A stretch of 64,000 bases of DNA from Mercurialis annua (GCF_937616625.2 NC_065576.1:33444628-33508627); one strand, 5' to 3'. Positions 1 to 10,820 are shown, numbered from the stretch's first letter. The notes: generated by a model not told the origin, from the letters alone. Numbers and translations: made by a program.

Positions 1-1726
1 GGATGGTTGAAAAGCCCCGGAAAACGACTTTCCGGGGGGCTGTCACGGGTGTGCGTTCGCACACATTGAGTGTGCGTTCGCACACTCCTTAAATTTTAGG
101 GTGTGCGTTCGCACACCTATTGTGTGCGTTCGCACACCTATTGTGTGCGTTCGCACACTACCCAAAACTTGTCAGATTCAAAATTCCAACAGTCAGTTTA
201 TAGATTTGCCTCTTAGGAACGCCTCTGTCAAATTTCATCTCGATCCAACGGTTCAATTGGGAGAGATCGTCGTTTTACTGAACAGTGTCAGTGTGCAGGC
301 AGCACCTGCGCATTGTCCTGAAAACTCCTTGAAACTTCATCGGAATGAAACTAACTCCTAGAATTTGAAAGTAATATACGTGTAATAATACGAGATTAAT
401 ATCTAATCATTAAACATTAATTAAAATGTATCAGACATACGAGCAAGCAGTGAGGGCGATAGACGAGGACTAGCAAGAGCATATCATTTCATCGACCACG
501 TTATAGATTGGATAGCGGTTTCTGTGAGTGGCATTTTACTTTTGTGTATTGTTATTTAAAAGTTATTATTTTGATATATTATGAATAAGCACATCGCATA
601 GTATATGATTTGATATATAGTTTATCGAATTGCTTTTATCAACTATCGTTTATCGTTATTATCGATTATTATATCGTTTATCGAATTATTATAGTTTTAA
701 AACCAGTGTGTGATCCGAGGAAACGTGCTACCTATTGGGCGTCAATAGTACTGTGTGATCACCGGTAAATGTGTCAGTCTAGCGTGTCTAGATTGTTATC
801 GTGTCATGGAATTACATCGAATATCGAACATCGTTTATCGTATCGTATCGTATCGAAGTGGGAACACGTATATCGAATGGGATACGAGGTTTAACTCGGT
901 TGAACTATCTCAGGACCCATACTTGGGATTAAGCGATGGTAGAGGTTTAACTCGGTTGAATTATCTCGGGACCCTACCAAATGGATCGATCGAATTGATG
1001 TTTATCGTTATGAATCGTATGAAACTATAGATCGTATTGAGTATCGTGAATAGGGTTTCAATCGGATCTAATACTTGGATTATATAATGGCATGTTATAT
1101 TATATTTTGATACGGAATACTGATTTTATTTATATGTTTTATCGTATGTGATGTTATGTTTTTAGCAATACTATTAGTAATGTGCCTACTCACTCAGTAT
1201 TTTTCCCAAATACTGACCCCTCACTTTGATGTCTTTCAGGTACTTAGTATGTGGACCTAGCTAGAGGCCAATTTGGAAGTCCAGAAGTCAGCTGTGTATG
1301 TATAGTATCTGACTTCTGTGAATGCTGCAGTAGTAGTCCCGTGTGACAGAGTCGTAGCCTAGACAGCAGTACATTTTGATTGTACATATTACTTGTTGTC
1401 CTGTTTGTATGTTTTTGGTAGGCTACGTGTTTTATATGTTGTTCACGGCACCAGATGCCGGTGATATGTTTGGATACACTAACTGATGTATATAGTACCG
1501 CGAGGCCAGTTCGTACAGGGTACGGTAACTAGAGCCCGCGAGGTTTTTGAACAGTTAGTGTAAATGTTTTTGTATATATGTTATGTATACTTGCTTCTGT
1601 TGCTTTATGTTATTTGTTTATTATTTGCGAAAAATTTATAGTGATTTAAGGCTTGCTACGGGTTCCGGAGCTACCACTCCCGTTCCCTAGCGCCGGTCGC
1701 GGCTCAGTAAATTTTGGGTCGTGACA
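1..1726 (+). repeat. Element P 5' LTR, 3' portion
   Basis: The stretch ends with GGGTCGTGACA at 1716-1726, directly before the PBS, and is homologous in reverse complement to the minus-strand LTRs at 15390, 38222, 48236, 53988 and 58537. The U3 start (TGTAATACCCC) lies outside the window. It contains the palindrome cassette (15-158), a hairpin CTATTGGGCGTCAATAG near 733-749, and a direct repeat of about 35 bp (around 885-920 and 941-976). The short ORFs here are not coding. Confidence 0.85.
15..158 (+). repeat. Stem-loop plus five-unit palindrome array
   Basis: A perfect 9-bp stem with 5-nt centre (arms CCCCGGAAA and TTTCCGGGG, 15-37) is followed by five identical copies of GTGTGCGTTCGCACAC at 49-64, 70-85, 101-116, 122-137 and 143-158. 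Spacings are 21, 31, 21 and 21 bp. Each unit is a 6-bp arm, 4-nt centre and complementary arm. The same arrangement and order occur in the LTRs of the other family members. Confidence 0.9.
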
Positions 1727-1730
1727 ATGT

Positions 1731-1748
1731 TGGTATCAGAGCAGTTGG
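1731..1748 (+). other. Primer binding site, element P
   Basis: TGGTATCAGAGC lies 4 nt after the LTR end and is complementary to the 3' end of plant initiator-Met tRNA. The following leader piece (GAGCAGTTGGTCTAGTTACC) is repeated once about 50 bp further on (about 1788-1813), a local duplication absent from the minus-strand relatives. Confidence 0.9.
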
Positions 1749-2182
1749 TCTAGTTACCACTGCAAGTTTGTTTTAGTGTTTGTTTGAGAGCAGTTGGTCT
1801 AGTTACCACTGCCAGTTGTGTCTGAATGTCTGTTTGACTTGGAATACTCTGTCAGTAAGTAAACCTAGGAACTACTGCAGCAAGAGAGTCAAACCTTAGT
1901 TGTTTGCATTTGATTGATATGTACATTATTAGTAAGTTCCACAAAGCGCGCGAACCGAGATGGTTAAATGAAGAAGTGATGAATATTTGTGTATATGAGC
2001 GGCTAAGGCCACTAAGTGTTTATTACTTGTGCAAGGGATATTCAGTGATTACGTATTTGCGAATTACGTACAGATTGATTGAATGTTAAATGTTTATAGC
2101 ATCTTATAAGTTGATATTGAAGTTAAGCGACGAAAAAGGGGGCTCAGATGGTCGCTGGCGTTTGGAACTGTTTCTTTTTAGC

Positions 2183-3016
2183 ATGTCTGGGCAAAACGGA
2201 GCTCAGTCACATGATGTAGAGGAACGGGAGGAAGCGCCTCCTATCTGCCAAAATGGATATCACAACGAAATAGGCGGACCATCTGAAGTCCACCAGAATG
2301 GATTTCACTCAGATGCTAGGAGATCACCTGAGATATATCAGAATGGTTACATGTCAGTATCTGGGATTGGCAGTTCTTCTAGAGTTAGAGGTAGAACCCA
2401 CTCACCAGAGATAGAGTACAGTGAAGAAAGTGAGGAGAATCCTGAGAAGGATCCAGAGGAGGACTTAAAAGAAGAACTGTTAGAGGAGTCAGATGTTGAA
2501 CAGTACAGAAGCGAATATTTCTGGTCTAGGGTACAGAGATACCGTGATTTGAGAAAAGACGCGGATATAGCAAATGGTCAGGTACAGATAGCTCTAGACC
2601 AAGTGTGGGGACAGATGCGCTCCTTCTCCCGAGGAATGCTAACAGTAGGAATGTATTCTGCTGATTTTCTGAGAATGGTTGAGGTAGTTCCTGATCTAGA
2701 TGAAGGTAATATAACCATCAACTGTAGGTACGTCAGGGGCTTAGGACCTGAGTTCAGTAAGTTATATGAACACGTATGTGAACATTTCGGTACGCTCACT
2801 ACGATGGCCCGTAGAATCGAGACCGAGCGTGAGTGGGAGGGCCATCCCGTACGACCCTTCTATTTTAGACGCGAGTACCATCCGGACTACGTCAGTACAT
2901 CCTCCAGAGTTAGGACTAACCCCTACTTTGTGCAAAGAGGCGGAAGCAACTCCGGTAGAACAGTTAGGGGTCGACATACCGGCATAGTCATTAGGAAACC
3001 TAGTGTCCCACATTAG
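2183..3016 (+). CDS. Gag-like protein of element P
   Basis: Intact ORF of 277 codons. The frame is open from 2090, but the Met at 2183 begins the hydrophilic protein proper. Residues about 20-65 carry three QNG(Y/F) repeats spaced 16-18 residues, followed by a Glu-rich stretch (about 75-105). Residues about 150-215 resemble the C-terminal part of Ty3/gypsy gag domains (a Phe-Leu-hydrophobic stretch, then RYVRGLGPEF and a run ending IETERE). The tail is Arg/Gly/Ser-rich and has no CCHC zinc knuckle. No pol follows. Inferred role: capsid or RNA-binding protein for this element or its non-coding relatives. The gag assignment rests on pattern, not on a search. Confidence 0.6.
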   Translation: MSGQNGAQSHDVEEREEAPPICQNGYHNEIGGPSEVHQNGFHSDARRSPEIYQNGYMSVSGIGSSSRVRGRTHSPEIEYSEESEENPEKDPEEDLKEELLEESDVEQYRSEYFWSRVQRYRDLRKDADIANGQVQIALDQVWGQMRSFSRGMLTVGMYSADFLRMVEVVPDLDEGNITINCRYVRGLGPEFSKLYEHVCEHFGTLTTMARRIETEREWEGHPVRPFYFRREYHPDYVSTSSRVRTNPYFVQRGGSNSGRTVRGRHTGIVIRKPSVPH

Positions 3017-4916
3017 ACAACCCCGGTATCAAATGATTAATATGCTTTGTGTAATTGTGTTTACGTGTTGCATTATTGTGTATATATGTTGCATTGCATA
3101 ATAGAGCATAGCAATTAAGGATATGCCTATAGGATAATACCTTCGATAGCTAGAACCTACACGCGACTAATAAAAGAATATATAAACATAATTTGCAGCA
3201 GCAATCATATAATAAACAATACATAATACACTATCGCGAACGTAATTCCTATATTACATTCTAGAACCTGTAAAGGAAAAGATGGTTTACTAAAAGGTAA
3301 TCGATGTATAACATCGGTACCTGCGTTTGTATATGATATGATATAGTGTATCGAAGAAGTGGATGTAGGGATTACGGTAACAGAGAACTTTGAATTGAAT
3401 TGAGATATCGGAGATATGGAGAAAGAAGTGATGTGACAGAAGAATAATCAGTAAAATGATAGAAAGTGACAGCAATACAAAAATTTATAATGCATCCAAT
3501 AAGTATAAAGAAAGCCGTTAGTAGTCGCAGAGTGTACAATCTGGAGTAAACTTATGTTTTATGAAAAGTATGAAGAATTTTTAAGATTTTTCAAAGTACG
3601 ATTGTGCTCAGACATCGCATATGATATTGCATAATCATGATAGGAAAGCATAAGAAAATGATCTTTAAAATATAGATCATGCATCATATTTTTACAATGA
3701 TAAAGAAAATGCGATTTCGAGTAACTCTTTGGTGATGAGAGGCGTCATCACTCTGCGCTACAATTGTACTAACGATTTCAAACGGTTTATGAAAAGTGAT
3801 TTAAAGTGCTAGCTAGCCAAAAAGATGTTTTCGAAATCGTATTGGTGTTGTAAGTGAACTCAGATGTGAAACTCTGCGACAGATAATAAAAGATTCCTAA
3901 TAAATAAGAATAAGACTTGTACAAAAAACCCTAATAACAAAATAAAGCCATGTTAACGATTAATTACACCAAAGCTAGTGAAGCTAAAGGAGAATGCAAA
4001 TAAGGAGTTATCGCCGGAGAGCATACGCAGTCAGGATGCGATGCGCTGGCAATGTTTGAGGATACAATATCTATCCTCATGTTAGAACAAATGATGAAAT
4101 GACAGAGAGTCATATTAGACGAAAGAAAAGTAGAGAATACAATGATTATCTTTATGTCAAGATAAGTAATATAGCGATCAAGAGTCATATCGGAGAAGAG
4201 AAATTAAAAGTATAAGAACGAGAAGACAATAATATGAGTGAGGAACATCGAATGGTATTTTAAAGGATATATAACCTTATTAATATCGATGTTTGAAGAT
4301 ACAGAAGTAAAAAGAGAAAGGATACGAAACGACGAAGCAGACGATTTTGCAAAAAGTGAAGGTTTACGGTTAGATAGATCAAGAGAGATAATGATGCTAT
4401 ATGACTGATATTAAGTAAAGTTACTAATATCAGCATTAAGAGTTATAAGTTGCGTTAACAGAAAGGAGAAAAGTTAAGCTGTAAAATTCTAATATAAAGA
4501 GAAAGGCACATGTATAGGCATACGTGCCAGTAAATATAAGTATGATGGATAATATGAAAGAAAGTATAATGCAGAAACTCATACACCCTTGAATTTGGTA
4601 AGGTGGTTAGGGAAATGTAAAGCTTTAGAAATACGTCAGAGGGATTATCAGAATAGAATGGCAATAATGAAGCTATTATAAGCAGAGGAAAGACGTAAAG
4701 AATACAGTAAGTAAAAGACAAGATGATACTTCATTACTATCAAATGGACAAAAATGAATTATGCTTAAGAGGCCACGACAATATAAGGACGAAAGTTCAT
4801 ATTAGTACAGGACAAGTCAAGTTCCTTAAGATAATTAGAATCATGTTATAAGTGCTAAAGGAGCATAAGGTGTATAGGACAACAAAACTGAACTATTCCT
4901 TAATTTTGGAAATTTC
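3017..4916 (+). other. Element P non-coding internal region
   Basis: Purine-rich on the sense strand, with no ORF of note. At 3721-3780 it carries the family's conserved leader block (GATGAGAGGCGTCATCAC followed by a CAATTGT-type tail). That block is found in antisense at 6044-6090, 14690-14735, 47548-47600, 53265-53325 and 57685-57740, which ties P to the minus-strand elements. Confidence 0.7.
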
Positions 4917-5525
4917 AGTGTTTGTTTGAGAGCAGTTGGTCTAGTTACCACTGCCAGTTGTGTCTGAATGTCTTTTTGACTTGGAATACTCTGTCAGTAA
5001 GTAAACCTAGGAACTACTGCAGCAAGAGAGTCAAATCTTAGTTGTTTGCATTTGATTGATATGTACATTATTAGTAAGTTCCATAAAGCGCGCGAACCGA
5101 GATGGTTAAATGAAGAAGTGATGAATATCTGTGTATATGAGCGGCTAAGGCAACTAAATGTTTATTACTTGTGCAAGGGATATTCAGTGATTACGTATTT
5201 GCGAATTACGTACAGATTGATTGAATGTTAAATGTTTATAGCATCTTATAAGTTGATATTGAAGTTAAGCGACGAAAAAGGTGGCTCAGATGGTCGCTGG
5301 CGTTTGGAACTGTTTCTTTTTAGCATGTCTGGGCAAAACGGAGCTCAGTCACATGCTGTAGAGGAACGGGAGGAAGCGCCTCCTATCTGCCAAAATGGAT
5401 TTCACAACGAAATAGGCGGACCATCTGAAGTCCACCAGAATGGATTTCACTCAGATGCTAGGAGATCACCTAAGGTATATCAGAATGGTTACATGTCAGT
5501 ATCTGAGATTGGCAGTTCTTCTAGA
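4917..5525 (+). repeat. Direct duplication of P leader and gag start
   Basis: The stretch matches 1775-2383 at a constant offset of 3142 bp with only scattered changes. It begins just after the PBS and ends inside gag, so the junction is not an LTR edge. The first PBS half (TGGTATCAGAGC) is not duplicated. Confidence 0.85.
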
Positions 5526-5558
5526 GATATATCAGAATGGTTACATGTCAGTATCTGA
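5325..5558 (+). pseudogene. Truncated second copy of the gag-like ORF
   Basis: Starts at the Met equivalent to 2183 and follows the first copy for about 65 codons (QNG repeats included). It then enters the 52-bp tandem repeat and stops. It is a by-product of the 4917-5525 duplication and lacks the gag core. Confidence 0.75.
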
Positions 5559-5591
5559 GATTGGCAGTTCTTCTAGAGATATATCAGAATG
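5474..5591 (+). repeat. 52-bp tandem repeat at the P/Z junction
   Basis: About 2.3 copies of a 52-bp unit that begins ATATATCAGAATGG and ends TTCTTCTAGAG. The unit occurs once in the original gag (about 2332-2383) and has expanded here, directly before the inverted breakpoint at 5597/5598. Confidence 0.85.
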
Positions 5592-5597
5592 ATCACG

Positions 5598-6739
5598 CAT
5601 ATTACTATCTTAGCATAAGCATCTATGTTGACCGGATTCAAGAAAATCAGTGTCCCCTAGATTTCCTTGATTACGTATTGTAACTTAAGTCTTGTGAGCA
5701 TTCCGCTCACATGGACTTAATCAAGCATTAAGAATATCAAAACATAGTATACATGTTCTATACGTTGTCAATCGGATATGCTTTACTATCCGAACATATC
5801 TACTATTCTAGTCGTATACTAATCTGTTTAATCAAGGCTAAGTTCATATCCTAGAAGTATAACTTCTATATTCTCGCAATTATACGTATTCGATCTTCTC
5901 GTGGCCTGGATCGCAGCTTGCTCGCGAGCACTTCACTTCCATCACAGAGTTTTGGTCTAGGTATACTTACATAAAAACAAAACTTCTTGAAAACTCTTTC
6001 AAACAAAACGTCTCATTTGAAAATTTCATTTAAATCATAGCAAAATTGTGCACTGGGGTGATGACGTCTCTCATCCCCAAAGAGTTGCTACATCTCACCT
6101 CCTCGTCAGAGCATAATGCATATGATGAATGTCCTATTAATGCATGTATTGATGTATGTAGTGATGCATTTCGATCAATGTCGTGGCAATCATGTATTTC
6201 TGAATGGGTCTAGGCACAATTATGCTTTTACAATTGTTAAACAACTAACTTTAACAAGTTATAAACTTTAAGTTTTGTAAGTTCTCTAGACCTTTAAACT
6301 CTGTATCTGGGAAGTTCTTCCACTTCTGCAACTTTGCATTCCTTCATCACAATCTTTCTGAAATTTCGATCGATCGAATTTAATAGCATCTCTCGCATTA
6401 TCTGATGCTAAACGCACATATATATATAACATCAAATCACAATCATATCAATTCTATTCATAGGAGGCAATACATCTCCTAGATGCTTCATCTCAAAAAG
6501 CATATCATGTATGCCTGTTTCATCGAAACAACATATACATATATACCTCGTATATACGTGTCACAAGAAACAAAATAAGCATTTCACAAATCATTTTATC
6601 GTGCTTATCACAAAGCACATCATACTAACGACTTGGATCAGACAAACCTCAACTCTATAGCTGCAGTAGTTCCTAGGTTACTTAACCGACAAACACATCT
6701 TAGCAGAGGTAACTGGACCAACTGCTCTGATACCACAAT
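5598..6739 (-). other. Second Z unit: PBS and leader fragment
   Basis: Nearly identical to 14246-15389. The PBS (minus TGGTATCAGAGC) is at 6724-6735, 4 nt from LTR A. The conserved leader block is at about 6044-6090. Homology to Z begins at the ACGCATATTACTATC string near 5600 and is lost on the left, where plus-strand element P abuts. No coding sequence. Confidence 0.85.
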
Positions 6740-7296
6740 TGTCACGACCCAAATTATTGAGCCGAGACCGGCACTAGGGAATAGGAGTGGTAGCTCCGAA
6801 ACCCGTAGCAAGCCTAAAATCACTAATAATTTTTCGCATTTAAAAGTACAATGTTGTATATAAAACATTTTCAGAAAACTCCTTTAAATAATATAATTAT
6901 AGATATTAAAATATCATATTAGAGTTTACATTCAAAACTAACTATTTGAAATCAATTTACTAATCTTATACTGACACCTACTGACTACTGCAGCTTTAGA
7001 AACTCATACTTGTGCAAGTCCGACGACTTCTGGCACAAAAGAGATGGTTTGTCTGATCCGACTCTGTCTACCTGCAAACATCAGAGTGAGGGGTCAATAT
7101 TTGGGAAAATACTGAGTGAGTTTGCAAGTTACTAATGGTATTATCAAAATATAGCATCATATGCTTAATACGTTTATAAGTTCACGATATAAGAAAATAA
7201 CAAACATTTTTTTTAATGTGTGAGTCCAACTCACTAGATACGGGGACTTCCAGACTACACCGTAGCCGAGTGCTCTCACGTATCGAATCTTAAAGT

Positions 7297-7345
7297 GTGA
7301 GTCCAACTCACTGGTGGGTCCAACCCACTGGTGGGCCCAGCCCAC
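7297..7345 (-). repeat. Trio of 15-bp hairpins, 17-bp period
   Basis: On the plus strand: GTGAGTCCAACTCAC (7297-7311), GTGGGTCCAACCCAC (7314-7328) and GTGGGCCCAGCCCAC (7331-7345). All have perfect 6-bp arms and a CCA centre. A single hairpin of the first type also lies near 7219-7233. Differences among the three are paired across the arms. Homologous trios are at about 8126-8175, 15950-16000, 38777-38828 and 59097-59150. X and Y carry variants at about 48965 and 54716. Confidence 0.85.
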
Positions 7346-8121
7346 TAGATACGGGGTTTAGGTTACACTGTAACCAAGTTCACCCTCGTATCGTAATCGT
7401 ATTGTATCATGCGTCAATATATTAAATCTTAATCTCAAAGTCAGGCACTCTAGACTTATTCACTAATGATCACACAACCAATTGACACCCAATAGGTAGT
7501 TGGTCTCTTCGGACCGCACATTAGACACTCATCTTCAAAACAACGAATACAATAGCATCTATATAATCAAATTCACCGAACATAACATCTTATACGAGCA
7601 AATCATATAAATGCGATGTATTGATAATAATATTCATAATATATGAAAATAACTTTAATAATAATAATACGCGAAAGTAAATTTCCACTCACAGTGACCG
7701 CTATCCAAAACTGCATTATCGTCACTCGATCAAGCAGGCTCCGTGCATTGTTTGATCTCGTAGCTACCCCAGCTCATCAGTCTGATAGCTCGTCGATACT
7801 TCAGTTACTTAGTCGAGTTACCTGTACGTTTAATTCATAAACGTAGGCTTAATGTTGAAACCCTAAGTTATAAACTTAGGTTAATATAATCGTAGTTCAA
7901 ATACGACTCTTAACTTTGATCGTATTTTAGTACTTAGTCGAGATATTCGTTATATCTCTTATTCATCGATTCTTAAACTTAGGTTCCTTATATCTCGAAA
8001 CCCTAATCGAGCACATTATGTTCGATATCCAAATTGCTCGTTTTGGGAGTCCGTAATTCACTTTTAATGTTCGACGTACTTGAAGTCGGAAATCTAGGTC
8101 GAAACGGGGTAAAACATCATA

Positions 8122-9750
8122 AAGTGTGAGTCCAACTCACTGGTGGGTCCAACCCACTGGTGGGCCCAGCCCACTAGATACGGGGACTTCCAGACTACAC
8201 CGTAGCCGAGTTCACTCTCGTATCGAATTCATATCATATCATGCATAAATATATATTAATTCTTAATCACAAAGTCAGGTACTCTAGACTAACTCACTAA
8301 TGATCATGCAGCCTATTGACACCCAATAGGTAGTTGGTCTCTTCGGACCGCACATCAGACACTTATCTCCAAAACAAGGAATACAACAACATTCATATAA
8401 TCAAATCTATCAAACAAAACATCTTATACGAGCAAATCATATAGATACGAGATATTTAATAACAATACTCATAATATAAGAAAATAATTTTTATACTAAT
8501 AATACGCGAAAGTAAATTTGCCACTCACAGTGACCGCTATCCAAAACTGCATTATTATAATCCCGCAAGCGTAAGCTCCATGCGTTGTCCTATCACGTGC
8601 CCACTCCAGCTAAATGGCTTGGTAGCTTGTCGGTGCGTCAGTTACTTAGTCGAGTTACCTATACGTTTAATCCATAAACGTAGGCTTAATATCAAAATCC
8701 TAAGTTATAAACTTAGGTTAATATAATCGTATTTCAAATACGATTCTTAACTTAATCGTACTCTAATACCTAATCAAGATATTCAAACAGGCGCGATAGC
8801 TGGCTGTGCGAGCGCACGAAAGGTCTGGTGCGTCCGCACACCGTGTGCGTCCGCACACCGTGTGCGTCCGCACACTGGTGTGCGTCTGCACATTACGGTG
8901 TGCGTTCGCACACCCGCGGCAGCTCCCGGAAAAATCCATTTTCCAGGCGCTTCGCCGCTTGCCGGCACTCCCGACATGCTCCTACTCTGTTTTAACATAT
9001 AATCCAATTCAATTCTCGCTAAAAACGTATATAGAAACGTGATTACGATTCATTTAATTCGTTAAAACGAAATAACCATTATTTACCAATTCTCACGATA
9101 AAAACGTCGAGCTTACCTCGATTTGAAGCTTATAAACGATAGAGAATGGAATTCTGAACAAATCGATATATAGAACGCTCGATTTGGACGAGAAACGGAA
9201 AAACCGCGGCAGAACGAATCGATCGCCCAAAACCATTCATTTGTTATTCATCGCCTCCTGATCATTTCCCTTTCCTTATTCTTAAGGTAATCTATTATAT
9301 ATCTTGGCTAATTGACAACTTTGATCCTTCATTTCTTTAACTTAAACTATTTCTCTTTTAAACTTTCTAATTTAACCAAATGGTTAAATTATCCTTTTAA
9401 CTCGATTACTTACGTATTATTTATATCCATATAAATAATACTAAGCCAAAATTATTATTTTCCGTCAATAATCTCTTAATTACTATTCTCGAGATCTAAT
9501 TGGCTAAATTACCATTTTAGTCCCTGTACTTTATTTTGCGACTTTCTTAACATTTTTCTTTTCTAATTCCAATTCCAACATTAGAACTGAAATATAATGT
9601 TAAATCTCTCGCAATAATCCTTTCGAATCCGTCCTGCTAAAATTTAATATTTATCTTAATTTCTCGGAAATCATTCCGATATCGCCACTCTAGCGACTTA
9701 ACACTGGACACGTAGTCCAATTAAATGCTTAAATATTTTGGAGTATTACA
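8122..9750 (-). mobile_element. W: partial LTR inserted into LTR A
   Basis: LTR fragment whose middle resembles the O LTRs (38770-39100) but whose palindrome array is of the GTGTGC type. The right edge is a true LTR start (GGAGTATTACA on the plus strand, 9740-9750). The left edge at 8121/8122 lies inside the LTR, so the R/U5 end, any internal region and a TSD are missing. It carries its own trio (about 8126), array (8829-8910) and GTAAGC donor-like site (9111-9116). Confidence 0.7.
8829..8947 (-). repeat. Palindrome array and stem-loop in W
   Basis: Five cores, TGCGTCCGCA or TGCGTTCGCA types, begin at 8829, 8846, 8863, 8881 and 8901 (spacing 17, 17, 18, 20). One unit has a broken arm (CGTCTGCA). 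The companion stem-loop is at 8925-8947 (CCCGGAAAA, ATCCA, TTTTCCAGG; one mismatch). Confidence 0.85.
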
Positions 9751-9790
9751 GCGTCCGCACACCATGTGTGCGTTCGCACACTGCGGTGTG
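9751..9790 (-). repeat. Remnant of the Z palindrome array at the W edge
   Basis: One and a half units remain (GCGTCCGCACAC and GTGTGCGTTCGCACAC), then a truncated one (GTGTGCGAACAA). This shows that W's boundary lies inside the array of the Z LTR. Confidence 0.75.
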
Positions 9791-10780
9791 CGAACAACTT
9801 TTTCCGGGCGCTTCGCCGCTCGCCGACACTCCCGACATGCTCCTACTCCATTTTAACACATATTCCAATTCAATTCTCACCAAAAACGACTATAGAAACG
9901 CGATTACGATTCGTTTAATTCGTTAAAACAAAATAACCCTTATTTACTAATTCTCGCAACATAAACGTCAAGCTTACCTTGATTTGAAGCTTAACGATGA
10001 TAGAGAATCGAATTCTGAACGAATCAATATAAAGAACGCTCGATTTGGACGAGAAACGGCGAAAAGGCGGCGGATCGACGACGATCGTCATATTTCCTTC
10101 GTCTTTTTCATTTCTCTCATTCTTCTTCTCTGGATCAATCCAGATCCTTCAAGTTATTTATATATACTTGGTTAATTTTCCATTTTGGTCCTTTAACTCT
10201 TTAACTTAAACCATTTCTCTTTTATACTTTCTAATTTAACCAAACGATTAAATTATTCTTTTAACTCGATTACTTACGTATATTTATATTCATATAAATA
10301 ATAGTAACTCAATATTATTATTTTCCGTCAAAATCTTTTAATTGCTATTCCGGAGATTTAATTAGCTAATTTACGTTTTGGCCCTTGAACTTTTCAAAAG
10401 TTGCAATTTAGCCCAAAACGTATCCGCGTCCAAATTTTAAAAGTTCTCCGATTGACCCGAAACTTTTACCACATATACTATAAAGCATTTCGCGGACCTT
10501 GGCGAAATAATTTTCACTGCGGGATTTATATGGCTAAATTACCATTTTAATCCCTCTACTTTATTTTGCGGCTTTCTTGACATTTTTCTTTTCTAATTCC
10601 AATTCCAACTTTAGAACTGAAATATAATGTTAAATCTCTCGCAATAATTCTTTCGAATCCGTCCTGTTAAAATTTAATATTTATCTTAATTTTTCGGAAA
10701 TCTTTCTGATATCGCCACTCTGGCGGCTTAACACTGGACACGTGGTCCAATTAAATACTTAAATATTTTGGGGTATTACA

Positions 10781-10820
10781 TTCTTCCCCCCCCCCCCTTA
10801 TAAAAATTCGTCCTCGAATT
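10781..10820 (-). other. Polypurine tract, element Z
   Basis: On the minus strand the sequence reads CGAGGACGAATTTTTATAAG, then a run of 13 G, then AAGAA, immediately before the LTR start TGTAATACCCC. The same PPT context lies next to LTR C (40473) and LTR D (43863). It marks LTR A as the 3' LTR of Z. Confidence 0.9.

Larger units (their letters stand above)
1..5597 (+). mobile_element. Element P: gag-only LTR retrotransposon, truncated both ends
   Basis: Plus-strand Ty3/gypsy-like element. In order it has an LTR 3' part (1-1726), an initiator-Met PBS (1731), a gag-like ORF (2183-3016), a non-coding stretch, and a second copy of the leader plus gag start (4917-5558). No protease, RT or integrase is visible, so it would depend on proteins from another element. 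This organisation matches what has been called TR-GAG elements. The right side ends abruptly at 5597/5598 against a minus-strand relative, and no 3' LTR is present. Family membership with the minus-strand elements rests on shared LTR ends, PBS and internal motifs. Del/Tekay-like affinity is inferred from ends and PPT of relatives, without RT evidence. Confidence 0.8.
6740..10780 (-). repeat. LTR A: Z LTR split by a foreign LTR piece
   Basis: Three blocks. 6740-8121 matches LTR B 15390-16775 almost exactly (LTR 3' part). 8122-9750 is part of another subfamily's LTR (W) ending in an intact LTR start (minus TGTAATACTCC). 9751-10780 matches LTR B about 16900-17986 (LTR 5' part with TATA, splice-like donor and G-box). 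W therefore went into the palindrome array of the Z 3' LTR, and a later deletion removed the W left side and part of the Z array. Confidence 0.75.

Noticed and set aside
101..361. ORF with VCVRTPI repeats, and similar Cys/His/Thr-repeat ORFs at 8806, 16614-17105, 49583-50024 and 55335-55727
   Set aside because: They are the palindrome arrays read as codons. A 21-bp step keeps frame by chance; the 20-bp and irregular arrays do not, and several frames on both strands are open at once. Selection follows symmetry, not reading frame.
2578..3013. Minus-strand and alternate-frame ORFs over the gag-like gene
   Set aside because: Shadows of the 2183-3016 ORF; no domain text and they overlap one another.
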